NCBI GenBank assembly: GCA_034678405.1 | Contig: JAXDBW010000042.1 | Span: 1 to 64,000, forward strand | Direction: 5' to 3' | Length of the DNA: 64,000 nt | From: JAXDBW01 sp034678405 | Lineage (GTDB): Bacteria; Patescibacteriota; Patescibacteriia; UBA10025; JAHIVO01 | Part shown: positions 38,883-47,297 of the stretch, in pieces | How the letters are laid out: each line of letters begins with the position of its first letter | How positions within the stretch are numbered: position 1 is the first letter of the stretch | The notes under the pieces: model-generated | What the model was told of the DNA's origin: nothing | Databases searched by the model: none | The model's input: only the letters and a program-made list of their open reading frames with translations | Translations under genes and position numbers: made by a program

Positions 38883-40136
38883 ATGTCTATCGAATCCAGT
38901 CCTGATGCTGGTGAAATTATAGCAAACGAAACGGTAGCAGAATTTGAACCAGCGCCTGCGCCTGAACAAGTCGAAAACCAGCAGGAGTTTGTCGACATTA
39001 CTGATATCCCAGAAAATAACAACGACCTGCTGCAGGCTATCGAGGCGGAAAATCAAAATGAAGCGCTCGATTATTTCGAAACGCGGCGGAAACTAGAGAG
39101 TTTGGATGAAACACAAGTCGAGCGGATGTGGGCTGAGGTCGGAGATAGGCTGAAAGAAAACGGCATTTTCACCAATCATGCCGAGGAAGGCATCGATGTG
39201 TTTAGCAGAAAAAGTGAATGGACTTCCCCCTATCCGGTCAATCGCCTCAGTCAGGAAGAAATCCATGCAAATTTCAAAAAGAAATATGCTAATATCTCCG
39301 GATTTTATGAAGGTGGTGTTGTATTTATAAATGAAGCTGCTAATGCAAAACGGCAAACGCCCGCCCGAGAGAACTTAGCTTCGCTGGCTGCGGGGTATGG
39401 GCTGGGCGAAGAAACAGATACATTCATTCATGAAATATACCATGGCTTCCAAGATTTAGATCCGGAGGAAGTCAAAAAATATCAAGAAGAAGTACGCCGT
39501 ATCACCGATCAAATAAAAGCTATTGAAATAGAAGCACAGATAAAAGGTCAGTACGGATACGAAGCCATCCCCTTGCGCGGCCAGCTGATCAGAATGAGAG
39601 AGGCGCTGATGGGAACGCGAAAAGACCGTTCATCTCATACCGACGATCAATTAGCTGATGATGCGATTGCACAAGAAATGCACGCACACATGTTCTCTGA
39701 CCCCACGCGGTATAGGGGCAAGATAGAATCCTATACCGAGGAGGGAGTGGTCAATGCCTATATGGAGATGCCGATACGCAGGGTATATGAAAAAATGATT
39801 GGGACCAGGAGAGATACTGAGGATACAGAAAGAACCTATAGATATGACTATATGAAAGGTAAAGAAGATCAAGCGTTCATGGCGTTTCAGCAGATCGAAG
39901 GATTGCGGGCGCTTGGCATGAATAATTTAGAAATTGGGCGGATCATAGCTGAAGATGAATATGACAGTGAACAGGGGTACTACAAAAAATTACAAGAAGC
40001 AATATTTCAGCAACGAGAGAAACTCGGCATCGACCGAGACCAGCATCTGAAGATTGTAAAACGTTTTCGGCTGGATACCATTCATAAGGCACTCCAGGCC
40101 AGAAATATTGTGGGAAACGCGGTACGTACTATCTGA
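38883..40136 (+). CDS. HExxH metallopeptidase-like protein, AT-rich
   Basis: 417 residues, no signal peptide. N-terminal acidic low-complexity part (1-60), a middle domain, then FIHEIYHGFQDLD with HEIYH at 183-187, a zinc HExxH motif. A candidate third ligand is among EMHAHMF near 260. A long helical part follows. AT-rich compared with its neighbours; probably acquired or lineage-specific. The nearest ribosome-like site (GAGGAGG) is 30 bp upstream, so the start is uncertain. Confidence 0.62.
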   Translation: MSIESSPDAGEIIANETVAEFEPAPAPEQVENQQEFVDITDIPENNNDLLQAIEAENQNEALDYFETRRKLESLDETQVERMWAEVGDRLKENGIFTNHAEEGIDVFSRKSEWTSPYPVNRLSQEEIHANFKKKYANISGFYEGGVVFINEAANAKRQTPARENLASLAAGYGLGEETDTFIHEIYHGFQDLDPEEVKKYQEEVRRITDQIKAIEIEAQIKGQYGYEAIPLRGQLIRMREALMGTRKDRSSHTDDQLADDAIAQEMHAHMFSDPTRYRGKIESYTEEGVVNAYMEMPIRRVYEKMIGTRRDTEDTERTYRYDYMKGKEDQAFMAFQQIEGLRALGMNNLEIGRIIAEDEYDSEQGYYKKLQEAIFQQREKLGIDRDQHLKIVKRFRLDTIHKALQARNIVGNAVRTI

Positions 40137-40152
40137 TACCTCCTATCATACT

Positions 40153-40506
40153 ATGCCACACATCATCCAATATAGATGCGAAAATTACGAAAAGTGTCAC
40201 TTTGGAATAATTGACACTGGCCCAACCATGAACGTTAGATTGGAAGATGGCACTATAGAAAAACTGCCACATCCATCTGAGGAAGCGAGAGCTCTGGCAG
40301 TAACTGGCAAGAGCCTAGGTGAATTAGCAGAAGAAAAAAGAATTTTTTACCAAGAGAGCAAATTTTGCACCAGATGTCTGAAGGTGGCGGAGGAATGCGT
40401 GTGTCAGGATACAGCTGCGCATATACCGATGTCAGAGCTAGAGGGCAAAAAATGTTTCGTGTGTAAAACGGGAATTATAAAAAAGAGCGCGGTCGGCATG
40501 TCGTGA
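40153..40506 (+). CDS. Cysteine-rich zinc-binding protein
   Basis: 117 residues with CENYEKC, CTRCLKVAEECVC and CFVC, enough for two zinc sites, and no membrane segment. It follows the metallopeptidase-like gene by 16 bp and probably shares its transcript. AT-rich. Not recognised beyond a zinc-ribbon resemblance. Confidence 0.62.
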   Translation: MPHIIQYRCENYEKCHFGIIDTGPTMNVRLEDGTIEKLPHPSEEARALAVTGKSLGELAEEKRIFYQESKFCTRCLKVAEECVCQDTAAHIPMSELEGKKCFVCKTGIIKKSAVGMS

Positions 40507-40539
40507 GCGCACCACCCTCTAGCCGTCCTGAATAAAAAC

Positions 40540-40659
40540 ATTGTCATCCTGAACCCGAAGGTCCTGATGGAAATCAGGATCTCAAAAAAATCCACAGTGG
40601 ATTGTTTGAGATTCCGGGTCCCCGTAGAGTGACGGGGCAGGCAAGCCCGGAATGACAAT
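40540..40659. repeat. TGTCATCCTGA-type inverted-repeat element
   Basis: Ends ATTGTCAT / ATGACAAT; the inner part also folds (TCAGGAT pieces, CCGGGTCCCCGTAG). About 120 bp, no reading frame. It is one of four such elements in the window (others at 44466, 44971, 45724). Confidence 0.7.
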
Positions 40660-40665
40660 CGTTTT

Positions 40666-41124
40666 TTAGGATACCTTCAAAACCTCCGCCAGTATCGGAT
40701 GCGAGAAATACGCCAGCACGTCGAAATCAGGGTCGGATAGCTCCATCATCTCCATCCCCGGCCGCTCAATGATCTGATACCCTGGCTTGCCGAGATACTT
40801 ACGCTTAAACGCTGGATAATCACTCAACGTAAAATCCGCATCGCCCCTCTCTGGCCGGTCCGCGGCTGGTTTGCGTACTTTCACTATCTTCAATGGATCG
40901 GCTACCGTTTCAATCGGCTCGGCTAGCAAATACACATTCCCCATCTTCGTCTCCTGCACGACTCTGCCCATTTCCCCGACGGCCGTATCCATCTGCTGAT
41001 ACTCCGCCTCTGACTGCGCGAAAATGCACGCGTAATTCACCGGCACGCCTTTTGCATCGGTGTGCTTGTCTTTTAATCGCTCGGCGTCCCGGACGATGGA
41101 TTGAATTATGCTGATTACATTCAT
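40666..41124 (-). CDS. Small protein of unknown function
   Basis: 152 residues, soluble. MNVISIIQSIVRDAERLKDK start, a middle beta part with YACIFAQSEAEYQQM and NVYLLAEPIETV, then FKRKYLGKPGYQIIERPGMEMMELSD. Not recognised. Its ATG overlaps the stop of the zinc-ribbon gene upstream by 4 bp. Confidence 0.65.
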   Translation of the reverse strand: MNVISIIQSIVRDAERLKDKHTDAKGVPVNYACIFAQSEAEYQQMDTAVGEMGRVVQETKMGNVYLLAEPIETVADPLKIVKVRKPAADRPERGDADFTLSDYPAFKRKYLGKPGYQIIERPGMEMMELSDPDFDVLAYFSHPILAEVLKVS

Positions 41125-41459
41125 GACATTTTCTTAATCTTCTTCGTTACCGCGTCCTGAAATATGCGAAATGCTTTGCGTTTCTCCTTCGGATAGATAT
41201 AGGGAATACCCAGCACGAAACCACACGATCTACACTTCAGCGGGCCAATACTTGCCAAGTCCTTCTTCTGTAAATCAACCAACCGCTCTGGACTCATGAT
41301 CCGGTCCATATACAACCGTCGTAGGTTCCCCGGGCCATCTTTTTGATAAACTAGTACCGCTGCCCCACACTGCTGACACGAAATATCCAGCAGCCGTGAA
41401 TATCCTCCCCGAGCGCTTTTGTATTTGTCTCGCTTGAGTGTGAGTTGTTTCTTTTTCAT
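41121..41459 (-). CDS. Zinc-ribbon protein, probably leaderless
   Basis: 112 residues with CQQC and CRSC pairs about 50 residues apart, basic N-terminus (MKKKQLTLKRDKYK). The ATG follows an extended -10 TGGTATACT (minus strand, 41466-41474) by 6 bp and has no ribosome site, so the mRNA is likely leaderless. An upstream in-frame start was rejected for that reason. Coupled to the next gene by a 4-bp overlap. Confidence 0.65.
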   Translation of the reverse strand: MKKKQLTLKRDKYKSARGGYSRLLDISCQQCGAAVLVYQKDGPGNLRRLYMDRIMSPERLVDLQKKDLASIGPLKCRSCGFVLGIPYIYPKEKRKAFRIFQDAVTKKIKKMS

Positions 41460-41520
41460 GCGATTAGTATACCAAAAATCTCCGCTCCCCGCCTGTTGGG
41501 GGTGGTTTTGGGGCATTTTA

Positions 41521-42435
41521 CTACCGCGTGGATTCCTCCACACCCCTAATAAGAGTCTCGAGGTGTGATTTCAAATTATCCTGGCTTAAAATAACTATCT
41601 CAAGGGTTTTTTCGCGTTTAGTGCGTCTTGGAGGGAGTCGATTGGAGTATTTTCTCCAAAATTTCTCTCGCAGCGGATACTCATAAATTACAGAACCCAC
41701 ATCTTTACATGACCACGCCTCTTGATTAATCACCTGACCATCAGCAAGCAACTCATCGTTTATTGAACAGAATTGCATCTGATTATTTGTAATAAGTAGT
41801 GGATGAAAAAGTAATTTATTGACGGAGCCAGATCTTACTTTTTCGTTTTCCTCAATGATCCATTTTGTATATTGATCGACAAAGAAGCGTTGTGCTAAAG
41901 ATACCTGATGACATGCCTTGAATATTGGTTCATTTGAAGTTAAAAAATATTGATCCTTGTCGTCTTTCTTCAGCACATAGCCCTGTTCCGCATAACTATA
42001 TGCATTCGTTAAAAGAAATACGTTGCTGGACAATTCATAGCTTTTTGAAGGAGGGGCGAGATCCCCACCACGATTTCCAGGATCATCAATTACCTTTATA
42101 CATTCCATACTATAGGGAACCTCCTCCTCACCAAAAAAGACCCAAGAGGCGGTGTTCTTTTTTCTGTACTCCTCAATATTACTAGGATTATGATACTTAC
42201 ACTCAATAATTAAAAAAACTATGTAATCGTTAATTACCTTACTGGCAATTATATCAACGGCCGAATCATCAGTATCTTTATATCTAAAATCACTTGCACC
42301 AGATACTGGAAATTCAATATCAGAAATTTCAAAGCCGTACTTTGACAGTAAAATCTGAGACTTCTTCTGAAATGAAATCCCAGAATTGCTAATCGCCTCT
42401 ATTTGTCCCTGTTCCATTTCTCCAACATAATTCAC
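41521..42435 (-). CDS. PD-(D/E)XK nuclease-like protein, AT-rich
   Basis: 304 residues, soluble. The order FEISDIEFPV, then AVDIIA (Asp61) and YIVFLIIECKYHN (Glu78-x-Lys80) fits the PD-(D/E)XK nuclease core, D-x16-E-x-K. Such domains occur in type II/Mrr restriction enzymes and Holliday resolvases. No methylase is adjacent. The DNA is very AT-rich by eye (around 37% G+C against over 50% for the neighbours), a sign of transfer. The start is a GTG; an ATG six codons in is also possible. Confidence 0.65.
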   Translation of the reverse strand: MNYVGEMEQGQIEAISNSGISFQKKSQILLSKYGFEISDIEFPVSGASDFRYKDTDDSAVDIIASKVINDYIVFLIIECKYHNPSNIEEYRKKNTASWVFFGEEEVPYSMECIKVIDDPGNRGGDLAPPSKSYELSSNVFLLTNAYSYAEQGYVLKKDDKDQYFLTSNEPIFKACHQVSLAQRFFVDQYTKWIIEENEKVRSGSVNKLLFHPLLITNNQMQFCSINDELLADGQVINQEAWSCKDVGSVIYEYPLREKFWRKYSNRLPPRRTKREKTLEIVILSQDNLKSHLETLIRGVEESTR

Positions 42436-42455
42436 TTATGTACACAGTATACACC

Positions 42456-42480
42456 AAAAGAGCCCCTTGCGGGGCTCTTG
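42456..42480 (-). terminator. Terminator of the chaperone operon
   Basis: AAGAGCCCC / GGGGCTCTT with a 4-nt loop, followed on the minus strand by TTGG; it is 7 bp after the dnaK stop. Confidence 0.75.
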
Positions 42481-42486
42481 GAGATA

Positions 42487-44418
42487 TTACTTCTTGTCTT
42501 CCTTTTTGACGTCCTCGTACTCTGCTTCGACGGGACCGTCTTTCTTATCGTCCTTCTGCTCGGCTCCGGGCTGTGCGCCGGGTTGGCCCTGGGGACCACC
42601 CTGTCCGGGCTGACCCTTTTGGTCGCCGTACATGGCCTGGCCGATCTTCTGGACGGTTTGATTCAGATCTTCGACTGCTTTCTTGATGGCGTCGACATCA
42701 TCCTTATCCTTCACCTCGTTGACTGCCTTCACCTTCTCTTCGATTTCTTTCTTCACGTCATCCTTGACCTTGTCCCCGGCATCTTTGAGTGCCTTCTCGG
42801 CGGTGTAGGTCAGGGTCTCGGCCTGGTTACGGATTTCGATCAGTTCTTTCTTCTTCGTATCTTCTGCTTCGTGTGCCTGCGCGTCCTGTTTCATCTTCTC
42901 TACTTCTTCCTTGGATAATCCAGAAGAGGCAGTGATAGTGATGGATTGCTCCTTGCCAGAGGCTTTGTCTTTGGCTTTCACATTCAGGATACCATTGGCA
43001 TCAATGTCGAATGACACCTCTACCTGCGGGACGCCGCGTGGTGACGGCGGGATACCGGAGAGGATGAAGCGACCGAGGGTCTTATTATCCGTGGCCATGG
43101 GGCGTTCGCCCTGCAGCACGTGAACCTCGACTGACGTCTGGTTATCAGCGGCAGTAGAGAAGACCTGCGATTTGCTGGTCGGGATAGTGGTGTTACGTTC
43201 GATTAACGGCGTGGAGACACCACCGAGGGTTTCGATACCGAGAGTTAATGGAGTGACGTCGAGTAAGAGTACGTCCTTCACATCACCCTGCAGCACGCCA
43301 GCCTGGACCGCGGCGCCCATGGCGACCACTTCGTCCGGGTTTACACCCACGTGGGGTTTCTTGCCAAAATATTTCTCGACGACTTCGAGCACCTTCGGCA
43401 TGCGGGTCATACCACCCACCATGATCACCTCTTCGATGTCCTTGGCTTCCATTTTCGCATCCTCGAGGGCTTTCTTCAGGGGTTCGATGGTTTTCTCGAT
43501 GAGGTCCTCGACGAGTGATTCCAGTTTCGCCCGAGTGAGTTTCAGGTTCATGTGTTTCGGACCAGATGAGTCAGTGGTGATAAACGGCAGGTTGACCTCT
43601 GTCTCAGTCGTGGTAGAGAGTTCGATCTTGGCTTTCTCCGCGGCTTCTTTCAGACGCTGGAGGGCCATCTGATCCTTGGACAGGTCGATACCCTGGTCCT
43701 TGGTAAATTCCTCTACCAGCCAGTCGATAATGCGTTTGTCAAAATCATCACCACCGAGGTGAGTATCACCGTTGGTGGATTTCACTTCCACGGTGTCCTC
43801 AGAGATGTCCAGGATAGAGATATCAAACGTACCGCCACCCAAGTCATAGACCGCGACTTGCTGGTTTTTCTTCTTATCAAATCCATAGGCCAGCGCAGCT
43901 GCCGTGGGTTCGTTGATGATACGCTTGACCTTCAGCCCTGCGATTTCACCAGCGTCCTTCGTGGCCTGCCGCTGTGAGTCATCGAAATACGCCGGCACGG
44001 TAATGACAGCTTCTTCGATCTTCTCACCGATTTTGGCTTCGGCGTCGGATTTCAGCTTCTGGAGGATCATGGCGGAGACTTCCTGCGGGGTGTAGAGATT
44101 GTCACCCATCTTTACCTTCACGCCCTGACCAGCCTGCTCGATCTTGTACGGCATGGTTTTCACATCATGCTGCACTTCGTCGTCATCCCAGTGGCGGCCG
44201 ATGAGGCGTTTCACTGAGAAGACGGTGTTTTCCGGATTGGTGACCGCTTGGCGTTTGGCGACTTGGCCGACGAGGCGTTCGCCAGTCTTACTGATCGCCA
44301 CCATTGACGGAGTCGTCCGGTTGCCTTCTTTGTTTTCGATCACTTTCGGTTCGCCACCTTCCACGATTGCCATGGCTGAGTTGGTCGTACCGAGATCGAT
44401 TCCGAGAATCTTTGACAT
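42487..44418 (-). CDS. dnaK: Chaperone protein DnaK (Hsp70)
   Basis: 643 residues, normal length. ATPase signatures GIDLGTTNS (6-14), VYDLGGGTFDISI and VGGMTRMP; substrate-binding domain, then a Gly/Gln/Pro-rich tail ending EDVKKEDKK. Last gene of hrcA-grpE-hsp20-(zinc ribbon)-dnaK. Partner dnaJ lies elsewhere (28760). An AAGGATT ribosome-like site is 13 bp before the ATG. Confidence 0.98.
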   Translation of the reverse strand: MSKILGIDLGTTNSAMAIVEGGEPKVIENKEGNRTTPSMVAISKTGERLVGQVAKRQAVTNPENTVFSVKRLIGRHWDDDEVQHDVKTMPYKIEQAGQGVKVKMGDNLYTPQEVSAMILQKLKSDAEAKIGEKIEEAVITVPAYFDDSQRQATKDAGEIAGLKVKRIINEPTAAALAYGFDKKKNQQVAVYDLGGGTFDISILDISEDTVEVKSTNGDTHLGGDDFDKRIIDWLVEEFTKDQGIDLSKDQMALQRLKEAAEKAKIELSTTTETEVNLPFITTDSSGPKHMNLKLTRAKLESLVEDLIEKTIEPLKKALEDAKMEAKDIEEVIMVGGMTRMPKVLEVVEKYFGKKPHVGVNPDEVVAMGAAVQAGVLQGDVKDVLLLDVTPLTLGIETLGGVSTPLIERNTTIPTSKSQVFSTAADNQTSVEVHVLQGERPMATDNKTLGRFILSGIPPSPRGVPQVEVSFDIDANGILNVKAKDKASGKEQSITITASSGLSKEEVEKMKQDAQAHEAEDTKKKELIEIRNQAETLTYTAEKALKDAGDKVKDDVKKEIEEKVKAVNEVKDKDDVDAIKKAVEDLNQTVQKIGQAMYGDQKGQPGQGGPQGQPGAQPGAEQKDDKKDGPVEAEYEDVKKEDKK

Positions 44419-44465
44419 AGTGTTATTCGTTAATCCTTTCTAAATTGGTTAGGTTAATATTTCCG

Positions 44466-44575
44466 TGTCACTCTGAACCCGTTCGCTTTCACTCAGGGCA
44501 TGCTCAGTGAAGAGTCTCCTAGCCATTACATGGCTAGGGGTTCCTTCGCTTCGCTCAGGATGACAATGTGCATTG
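44466..44575. repeat. TGTCACTCTGA/TCAGGATGACA inverted-repeat element
   Basis: About 110 bp between dnaK and the zinc-ribbon gene, with ends TGTCACTCTGA and TCAGGATGACA and an inner CCTAGCCAT/ATGGCTAGG hairpin. Its edge is 2 bp from the stop of the upstream gene. Confidence 0.75.
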
Positions 44576-44576
44576 G

Positions 44577-44936
44577 TTAATTAAGAAAATTATCTGTTTT
44601 CTCCAGGGCTTCATGGATAGCCAGGACGTCTTCGCCCCGTACCCGTTCACCATCCTGGAATCTAAGTACTTCATGCCGCTCGAGGTCAGTCAGGGTACTG
44701 GCTACTTTCAGACCCTGCTGCGACATAGAGATGAGGGACATGGCCGCACTCTGGCAGGTGGTGCATTTGATATACATCAGGGTCGCACCGTCTTCCTCCT
44801 GGATGACGTCGATTTTATTGAAGTCGTACATGCTGCGGCAGACCGGGCAGCGGGCGTCTATTTTGATCCGCTCCGGGCGGCCACCCTGCTGGTCATTGCC
44901 GAAATTGCTGTTGAAATTGTTATTGATTGCGCTCAT
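44577..44936 (-). CDS. Zinc-ribbon protein within the chaperone operon
   Basis: 119 residues. MSAINNNFNSNFGNDQQGG low-complexity start, CPVC and CTTC pairs (near 30 and 58), then a helical C-terminal half. Not a known chaperone, yet it sits between hsp20 and dnaK in the operon. Probably a cytoplasmic or adaptor protein; no membrane segment. Confidence 0.7.
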   Translation of the reverse strand: MSAINNNFNSNFGNDQQGGRPERIKIDARCPVCRSMYDFNKIDVIQEEDGATLMYIKCTTCQSAAMSLISMSQQGLKVASTLTDLERHEVLRFQDGERVRGEDVLAIHEALEKTDNFLN

Positions 44937-44970
44937 GTATTGTATTGGGTAATGGGTTATCCCTCACCGA

Positions 44971-45080
44971 TTGTCATCCCGAGCAACGCCGAGGGATCTC
45001 TGTGAATGGCTGCCGCGTCGGGTAACCGAGATGCTTCGGCTTCGTCGCGTATATCTACGCGACTTCGCTCAGCATGACAA
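44971..45080. repeat. TTGTCATCCCGAGC/GCATGACAA inverted-repeat element
   Basis: About 110 bp between hsp20 and the zinc-ribbon gene; ends TTGTCAT and ATGACAA with GCTTCGGCTTCGTC-type inner pieces. Non-coding. Confidence 0.7.
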
Positions 45081-45090
45081 GCGTGAGTGC

Positions 45091-45169
45091 CCCAGAGCCA
45101 GAAGATGAGCGAAAGGGGGTGTCCACTCTGGATCTTCTGGCTCCGGGGGATGACTGAATTATTCAGTCA
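45091..45169. other. Long hairpin and palindrome just after hsp20
   Basis: GAGCCAGAAGAT / ATCTTCTGGCTC (12-bp stem) and, next to it, TGACTGAAT / ATTCAGTCA sharing a central T. On the minus strand both lie right after the hsp20 stop. No long T run follows, so they may be attenuating or mRNA-protecting structures instead of a full terminator. Confidence 0.55.
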
Positions 45170-45192
45170 CCGGGTTCCGGATGCCAACGTGG

Positions 45193-45618
45193 TTACTTTT
45201 TCACGTTGACCTTGATCGATTTGGGTTTGACTTCTTCGGCTTTCGGGATGGTGATCTTCAGCATCCCTTTGTCGAAATCAGCCTGGGCGTCGGCGCCCTT
45301 CACCTGCGTCGGGAGAGCGACCGCGCGGTAGAATGAGCCGCTGCGGACCTCTTTGCGGTAGAAATTCTGATCATCGACTTCCCGCTTGTGTTCCATCGTG
45401 CCCTCGATCTTCAGGACGTCGTTTTCGATGGTGATGTTCACCTTGTCCGGGTCGACGCCGGCCAGCGGGGTTTCTACGATGACATTGTCTTTGTCCTGGT
45501 AGATGTCCACCGCGGGGGTGAATGAGTGAGTCTCCGCCATGCTCATGGGCATGTCCTCGAAAAATTTATCGAAATCGGACATGTCCCAGAATGGACGGTA
45601 GCGCATAAGTTGTCGCAT
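45193..45618 (-). CDS. Small heat-shock protein (Hsp20/alpha-crystallin)
   Basis: 141 residues with an alpha-crystallin domain: AVDIYQDKDNVIVETPLAG, VNITIENDVLKIEG, FYRKEVRSGSFYRAVALP (Hsp20 GxFxRxxxLP version) and ADFDKGMLKITIPKAEE. Holdase that keeps unfolded proteins soluble. AAAGGAC 8 bp before the ATG. Second-to-third position in the operon. Confidence 0.93.
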   Translation of the reverse strand: MRQLMRYRPFWDMSDFDKFFEDMPMSMAETHSFTPAVDIYQDKDNVIVETPLAGVDPDKVNITIENDVLKIEGTMEHKREVDDQNFYRKEVRSGSFYRAVALPTQVKGADAQADFDKGMLKITIPKAEEVKPKSIKVNVKK

Positions 45619-45723
45619 AGATTTTTGTCCTTTCTGCCCGATAGGGCGTTAGTTAATTATTTTTTTAATTCCTCATCCCGAACTTGTCTCGGGATCTAAT
45701 TGGTCATTGTATGATTCAACCGT

Positions 45724-45827
45724 TTTGTCATTCTGAAGGAGCGACGAGCGACTGAAGAATCTCTATGACTTTTTACTTAGCTCATGAAGATTCTTCGACT
45801 CCACTTCGTTTCGCTCAGAATGACAAA
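45724..45827. repeat. TTTGTCATTCTGA/TCAGAATGACAAA inverted-repeat element
   Basis: 104 bp between grpE and hsp20 with perfect 13-bp ends (TTTGTCATTCTGA / TCAGAATGACAAA) and inner GAAGAATCT/AGATTCTTC pieces. Just outside it (45669-45692) is a second palindrome with CCCGAACTTGTCTCGGGA-type ends. Confidence 0.82.
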
Positions 45828-45843
45828 GGGTGGTTAGTATTTC

Positions 45844-46329
45844 TTACGCTGCCACTTTCACCTTCGCCGGGTCGAGTACCTTGCCATGCATCAGATAGCC
45901 GGGCTTCACTTCCTCGATAATCATATCTGCGGCGACACCATCTTTCTTTTCTTTACCGACGGCTTCATGTTTCTCTGGGTCGAACTTCTCGCCTTCAGTT
46001 TTAATCTCTTCGATGCCGAGCTGCCCCAGAAAATCAGTCATTTGTTTCTTGATCTGCTCGAGACCCGTCATCCAGTCGCTCTTCTTCTGGTCGTCGGGGA
46101 TGTGTTTCCAGGCAAGTTTGAAATTGTCATAGATCGGCAGGAGCTGGAGAATCAGTGAGGCATTAGCGAACTGCACCATTTCCATCTGTTTCTTCTCTGA
46201 TTCTTTCTTCAGATTGATATAGTCTGCTTTCGCCCGCTTCCAGCCGTTCATGTATTCGTCCATTTTTGTGTGTGCTACCTCGAGTTCTTTTTGTAATTTC
46301 TCTGTCTCGCCTGTATGTTTGTTGTCCAT
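45844..46329 (-). CDS. grpE: GrpE nucleotide-exchange factor
   Basis: 161 residues. A long N-terminal helix (EKLQKELEVAHTKMDEYMNGWKRAKADYINLKK) and the C-terminal beta domain with FDPEKHEAVG, MIIEEVKPGYLMHGKVLDPAKVKV. Releases ADP from DnaK. Second gene of the operon after hrcA. The 154-bp spacer upstream holds imperfect repeats (AAGGTTGA ... TCAACCT). Confidence 0.95.
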   Translation of the reverse strand: MDNKHTGETEKLQKELEVAHTKMDEYMNGWKRAKADYINLKKESEKKQMEMVQFANASLILQLLPIYDNFKLAWKHIPDDQKKSDWMTGLEQIKKQMTDFLGQLGIEEIKTEGEKFDPEKHEAVGKEKKDGVAADMIIEEVKPGYLMHGKVLDPAKVKVAA

Positions 46330-46483
46330 GATGAAGTGTGTCTAAAGTTTAAGGTTGAAAGAGGTATGTATGGAAATATGTTTAAAGTCTTTAGTTACCG
46401 ACCTATGACCTTCAACCTACATCTATACTTTCCTCTTTAAACATCCAACATACAACCTACTATCAAGAGCCCTCTATCCTCTA

Positions 46484-47191
46484 TTACGCGTCGCTAAATA
46501 ATTTCTTGGTAAAGTGGACTAAGGCATAGGTATCTTCGTAGTTCATCCGCATGGGCCCCAGCACACCGATCAAGCCTGGCTGCTCGCTACCAAACTGGTA
46601 CGCACTGAAGATCGTGCTGCATTCACTGCCGAAAGGATTCTCTGAGCCGACCAGTACGCGCGGGTTGTCCGTCACTTTATTGAAGAGCTGCACGATGACG
46701 TCGTCGAGATGATCGACGATTTCCGTCATATTGCGGATCAGGTCAATGTCTTTGAATTCTGGTTTGTTAAATAAATTGGACAGGCCCGTGTAGTATACGT
46801 TGTCGGGATTGAAGCCGACAAAAACGGCATTCTGCGAGAGTTGCGCCAGTGTGCGAGCCACCTCTTTCACGGCGACTTCCTTGTCCGCCTCTTTGCGTTT
46901 GTGCAGCGCCTTCTGCAGGAGCGTCATATCGCCTTTGGTAGGCTCTTTTTCCACCAGGAAGTTCTCGATATAGTACTGCCAGCCTTTCTCAGTGGGGACG
47001 CGTCCGGCGGAGGTATGCGGCTGATAAATCAGGCCTTCTTCTTCGAGATCGGCCATTTCATTGCGAATGGTAGCGGATGACAGCTGCAGGTCGTATTTAT
47101 CCACAAGCGCCTTCGAAGGCACGGTTTTTCCCATGCTTCCGACGTGTTCGTTGATAATTGCGCTAAGAATAGCCTTTTTTCGTTCTTTCAT
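46484..47191 (-). CDS. hrcA: Heat-inducible transcription repressor HrcA, short form
   Basis: 235 residues against about 340 in most bacteria; the C-terminal GAF-like region is reduced but ends with the conserved IGVLGPMRMNYEDTYALV. N-terminal winged helix: ATIRNEMADLEEEGLIYQPHTSAGRVPT. Represses the chaperone operon by binding CIRCE; a CIRCE stands 27 bp upstream of its ATG. It is the first gene of the operon, so it autoregulates. Confidence 0.94.
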   Translation of the reverse strand: MKERKKAILSAIINEHVGSMGKTVPSKALVDKYDLQLSSATIRNEMADLEEEGLIYQPHTSAGRVPTEKGWQYYIENFLVEKEPTKGDMTLLQKALHKRKEADKEVAVKEVARTLAQLSQNAVFVGFNPDNVYYTGLSNLFNKPEFKDIDLIRNMTEIVDHLDDVIVQLFNKVTDNPRVLVGSENPFGSECSTIFSAYQFGSEQPGLIGVLGPMRMNYEDTYALVHFTKKLFSDA

Positions 47192-47206
47192 ATGCTACGC
47201 AAAGGT

Positions 47207-47235
47207 ATTATAAATCATTAGCACTCTCAGGTCAA
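47207..47235 (-). promoter_or_regulatory. hrcA operon promoter
   Basis: Minus strand: -35 TTGACC, 17-bp spacer, -10 TATAAT. The -35 hexamer is inside the CIRCE spacer. Confidence 0.85.
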
Positions 47236-47244
47236 GAGTGCTAA
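47218..47244. promoter_or_regulatory. CIRCE operator
   Basis: TTAGCACTC, 9-bp spacer, GAGTGCTAA: an exact match to the consensus HrcA operator. It covers the -35 element, so HrcA should block RNA polymerase directly. Confidence 0.96.
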
Positions 47245-47297
47245 TATCATGCTTTTTACTAAATGTCCCCTTTAGCTACCCAGTATTACTTCCGCTA

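Noticed and set aside
42511..43000. Long plus-strand frames antisense to dnaK, guaA, dnaX and the large minus-strand genes
   Set aside because: They mirror the real genes' codon pattern and have no start signals; the minus-strand products are clearly the true ones.
40540..45827. A CRISPR array from the repeated TGTCAT-type segments
   Set aside because: The repeats are inverted ends of scattered 100-120 bp elements, not regular direct repeats with equal spacers, and no cas gene is near.
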